64,000 bases of DNA from Luzula sylvatica (lineage: Eukaryota; Streptophyta; Magnoliopsida; Poales; Juncaceae). The translations under genes and the position numbers were made by a program. The stretch is from positions 25,084,356 to 25,148,355 of the forward strand of contig OX326956.1 in NCBI GenBank assembly GCA_946800325.1. The letters run 5' to 3'. A model generated the notes under the pieces. It was not told the origin of the DNA and ran no database searches. It saw nothing but the letters and a program-made list of their open reading frames with translations. Positions 61,501-64,000 of this stretch are shown here, one piece after another (the first letter of the stretch is position 1; each line of letters starts with the position of its first letter).

Positions 61501-62864
61501 TGTTGTGGTGGTAATTGTTTTATTTTATTTTTGGTAGGTTATGTGGAGTCGGTGGAGGAAAAAGCAAAACGAAATGTAGTCCAAAAGGGCCGATTTTCTG
61601 TTACTTCTGAAAATGTAGATCTTGCAAAGGTATTTGTTGATTTTATTTTTCTAATTAATTATTTTTATGGACTAAAATGAATAATGCATGTTTAGGTTCA
61701 GGATTATGGGATAAATCCTGTTCGAAGGCCTTCTCAGGTACATATATAAAAATATAATATCTCGAAATAGTAATTGTGTCTATATATTTATATTATTTTT
61801 AAATAATTTTTTATTAGGGATCTTCACCTCTGAGAAAATCAGCAAGTGTTGGTGAATGGCTAGCCAATACAAAACCACTGGTAATTAATTTATTCCTTTA
61901 TTAATATTAATAATGAAATGTAATTAATTTTGTATTTAAACTTTTTATGAATTTTGTTGATAGCTATCTATGCAACAATCGAAGGATCTGTACAATTCGA
62001 CCTTGCCTGCTTCGGCCATAATGCCTCACCTTCAAAATCTTTTTCATCAAACTTCCTTTCAACAAGTATTAATATAAAATTTAGTAATGTAATTTTCTTC
62101 TTCTTCTTCTGTTAATTAAATGTTATTTTCATTATTTTGTAGGGGCTTATAATGAATTTATTGAATAGTTTGCAACAGAACAATGACTTGCAGGATGGCA
62201 AGTTTTTTTTTATTAATCTATTATTAAATTTCATAAAACCCCTTAAATTTATATAATTTATCAAAACATTAATTATTATTATTTTTGTTGTTATTGTTAT
62301 TAGGTTCTCAAGCTGGATTATCCTCACAAGCTAATTTGATAGAAAATGATAGTGTAAGTACACATTTATTCAATTTATATTTTATACTATATACTTTTTG
62401 TTGTTATTGTATATATAATTTTAGTTCTGTACCCGAGCTAAGAAAATAATAACTTTTTTTTTCAGACTGATTCGTCAGAGAGAGAACGAATGCTACTTAT
62501 TAAAATTTCAGAATTACAAGCCAGGTTTTCTTTCATTAATTATTATTTTTTTCCTTCATTTTGAAAAAAATAAAAATAAAGCCAACAAATCTTATTAATA
62601 TTTTTGTTTGTTTGTTTATTACAGAATGATTAACCTAACAGATGAGTTAATATCAGCTAAGCTAAAACACGTTCAGGTAAATTAATTAATTGATTATTTT
62701 CATAAATTATTTTAATGAATTTATGCACGAAATTAAGGTTTGTTTAATGCCGAAGTAACAATTTTATTTTATTTTTATTTTTGTTGCAGTTAGAACAAGA
62801 ATTGAATGCTTTGTATTGTAGAGAAGAGATCGAGACAAGAAACGACGAGATGGAGGAAAATTAA
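58544..62864 (+). CDS. STE20/SPAK-OSR1-like Ser/Thr protein kinase (BLUS1-type)
   Basis: Twenty-two exons give 707 residues (58544-58732, 59172-59426, 59504-59628, 59722-59766, 59851-59932, 60030-60098, 60187-60357, 60429-60494, 60578-60646, 60740-60805, 60893-60945, 61023-61229, 61318-61454, 61538-61629, 61696-61737, 61818-61880, 61964-62065, 62143-62197, 62304-62353, 62466-62524, 62625-62676, 62790-62864). The kinase domain covers about 23-290: loop [13 protein letters not shown] (Lys52), HRDVKAGN (Asp146), DFG (Asp164), FVGTPCWMAPE and [15 protein letters not shown] family motif near 400, [22 protein letters not shown], then a Ser-rich linker and a C-terminal coiled coil follow. Close plant relatives include BLUS1, which acts in blue-light stomatal opening; this gene's role is not shown. 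The first ATG in frame is 58544; the upstream frame has no ATG. One intron uses a GC donor. Confidence 0.93.
62198..62303 (+). other. GC-AG intron in the kinase gene
   Basis: The exon ends CAGGATG and the intron begins GCAAGT, the strong consensus seen at GC donors, and ends TTAG before GTTCTCAAGC. No GT donor near this point keeps the frame into the next exon. It is the only non-GT donor among the 21 introns. Confidence 0.75.
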
Positions 62865-63499
62865 TTACCATTATTATGATTATTATTAATAATATTATTA
62901 TTCCACACACTCGATTATAATGTTGTATACTACCTGGATTAAAATTAACCAGGTAAAATTTAATTCATTGCCACCTTTTTTTTTCTTTTCCATTTTGGGC
63001 TAATTTTGCTTCAAGAGTGGTGTGCTCCGAAAAATCCATGGCTTAATTATTCTCGAATCGTAGGAATAAATAAATTATATGTATAGTAGTTTTGGGTTTT
63101 GTTGTATATTATGTGTTGTTGTTTAATTAATGTTTTTTATGAATTCGGTCTGTTTGATGCGTTGGGTATTTGTGAGTGTTGTAAAATTTATTTCAATCAA
63201 CCACTCGGAAAATAATAGGTGGTTTTGTTTTGTGAACTTTGTGCGGGAACAAGAGGGAGTAAAAATATTTTGTTTGTTTTTAATATGTGACGAGTTTTTT
63301 TAGTGTAATGTAAAGATTTGGTTTTAAGGAAACGTTGATTAAAAGTATATATTGGATACTGAAATAGATAACGAATTGAAGTAACCCGAAATAGTTAACG
63401 AATTGAAGTAATAAAAAAGCTGCTTGTTCAAAAATAAATAAGATTATCTATCACTTTGACCTTTTAAATTTTTTCATTTTCGTTTTAATGCAATATTGA

Positions 63500-64000
63500 A
63501 AGAGTGCGGTAATTTTACACAACGTCAGTAAAATTGCCGTAACTTTCGCATCCGAACATCAATTAAGTTGGTCCAAATTGGATTGAATAGATAATTATAG
63601 TATCTACAACTTTCGTGTAGATTTGATTTCTGTTTGAATGATTTATGAATTTTTGTATTGTTTTTACATATTAGTTCACATAAAATGAAGAAATCCGTGG
63701 GAAAAACAACAGAGATCTCAGTTGATATCTTTCCAATGTGATCCAAGAAGAGCAAGAACGAGCAAGGTCGGAGCTTAACCGGAACGGTTTCGGTTGTATA
63801 TGACAAGACGAAGATTCATCGACGATGTCGAATCGTGCGGGCGTGGGACGCACGTGTTGTCAAAGAATCAGAGCAGTAGCATTAACAAAAACGCGTCTAC
63901 GCTTCGCTGCGATCAATTTCACGAGGTATGACACGTTTTAGATATTATTACATAATTTGTATCATGAAGTCGACGACGTGGTCCTCGGGATCGGATCGGA
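63500..64000. mobile_element. Probable LTR-retrotransposon fragment at the window edge
   Basis: TTGCCGTAACTTTCGCATCC, then ATCTACAACTTTCGTGTAGA, resembles sequence common in plant gypsy-type LTRs and their untranslated regions. No coding domain, LTR end or primer site is present before the window stops, so this is a resemblance only. Confidence 0.35.

Overview
The window is nuclear DNA of a flowering plant, most likely a eudicot. It is AT-rich, its genes have many short introns, and long (TA)n, (GA)n and (CT)n microsatellites are frequent. It carries the usual plant transposon set (hAT, Mutator-like, CACTA, Helitron-like, LINE, copia, gypsy). I cannot name the species.

Five well-supported protein genes are present, all on the + strand: a TBC-domain Rab GTPase-activating protein (10637-12674, 5 exons), the TPR protein HLB1 (13120-16276, 14 exons), a single-exon S40/DUF584 senescence-regulator-like gene (44758-45330), a malectin-domain kinesin-14 (51268-55963, 19 exons) and a STE20/SPAK-OSR1-like (BLUS1-type) protein kinase (58544-62864, 22 exons, one with a GC-AG intron). 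The exon sums of the four multi-exon genes are divisible by three, which supports the models. One small minus-strand reading frame (56770-57009) is a weaker candidate. There is no operon-like logic. TBC-GAP, HLB1 and the kinesin belong to membrane-traffic and cytoskeleton families, but their adjacency need not be functional.

Layout: 1-10.6 kb is gene-free repeat DNA. It includes a young ~500-bp-arm inverted repeat (about 2068-4165) interrupted by a hAT element that itself contains another hAT element, a Helitron-like 3' end, and a Mutator-like element ending about 150 bp before the TBC start codon. 10.6-16.3 kb holds the TBC gene and HLB1. 16.3-43 kb is a transposon landscape built on partial tandem copies of the HLB1 3' end. 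One decayed HLB1 last exon is split by a Mutator-like element that contains a LINE and a CACTA element, and the CACTA element contains an internally deleted gypsy retrotransposon. Target-site duplications can be read at the Mutator-like, CACTA and gypsy levels. A decayed copia element follows directly. Between two copies of one MITE family lies a block with intron-containing fragments of a DA1/LIM-type gene and a cysteine synthase. 44-64 kb holds the S40, kinesin and kinase genes with scattered MITEs. The last ~500 bp resembles retrotransposon LTR sequence.

All identifications come from reading motifs and translations by eye. No database search or structure prediction was run, and boundaries may be off by a base or two.
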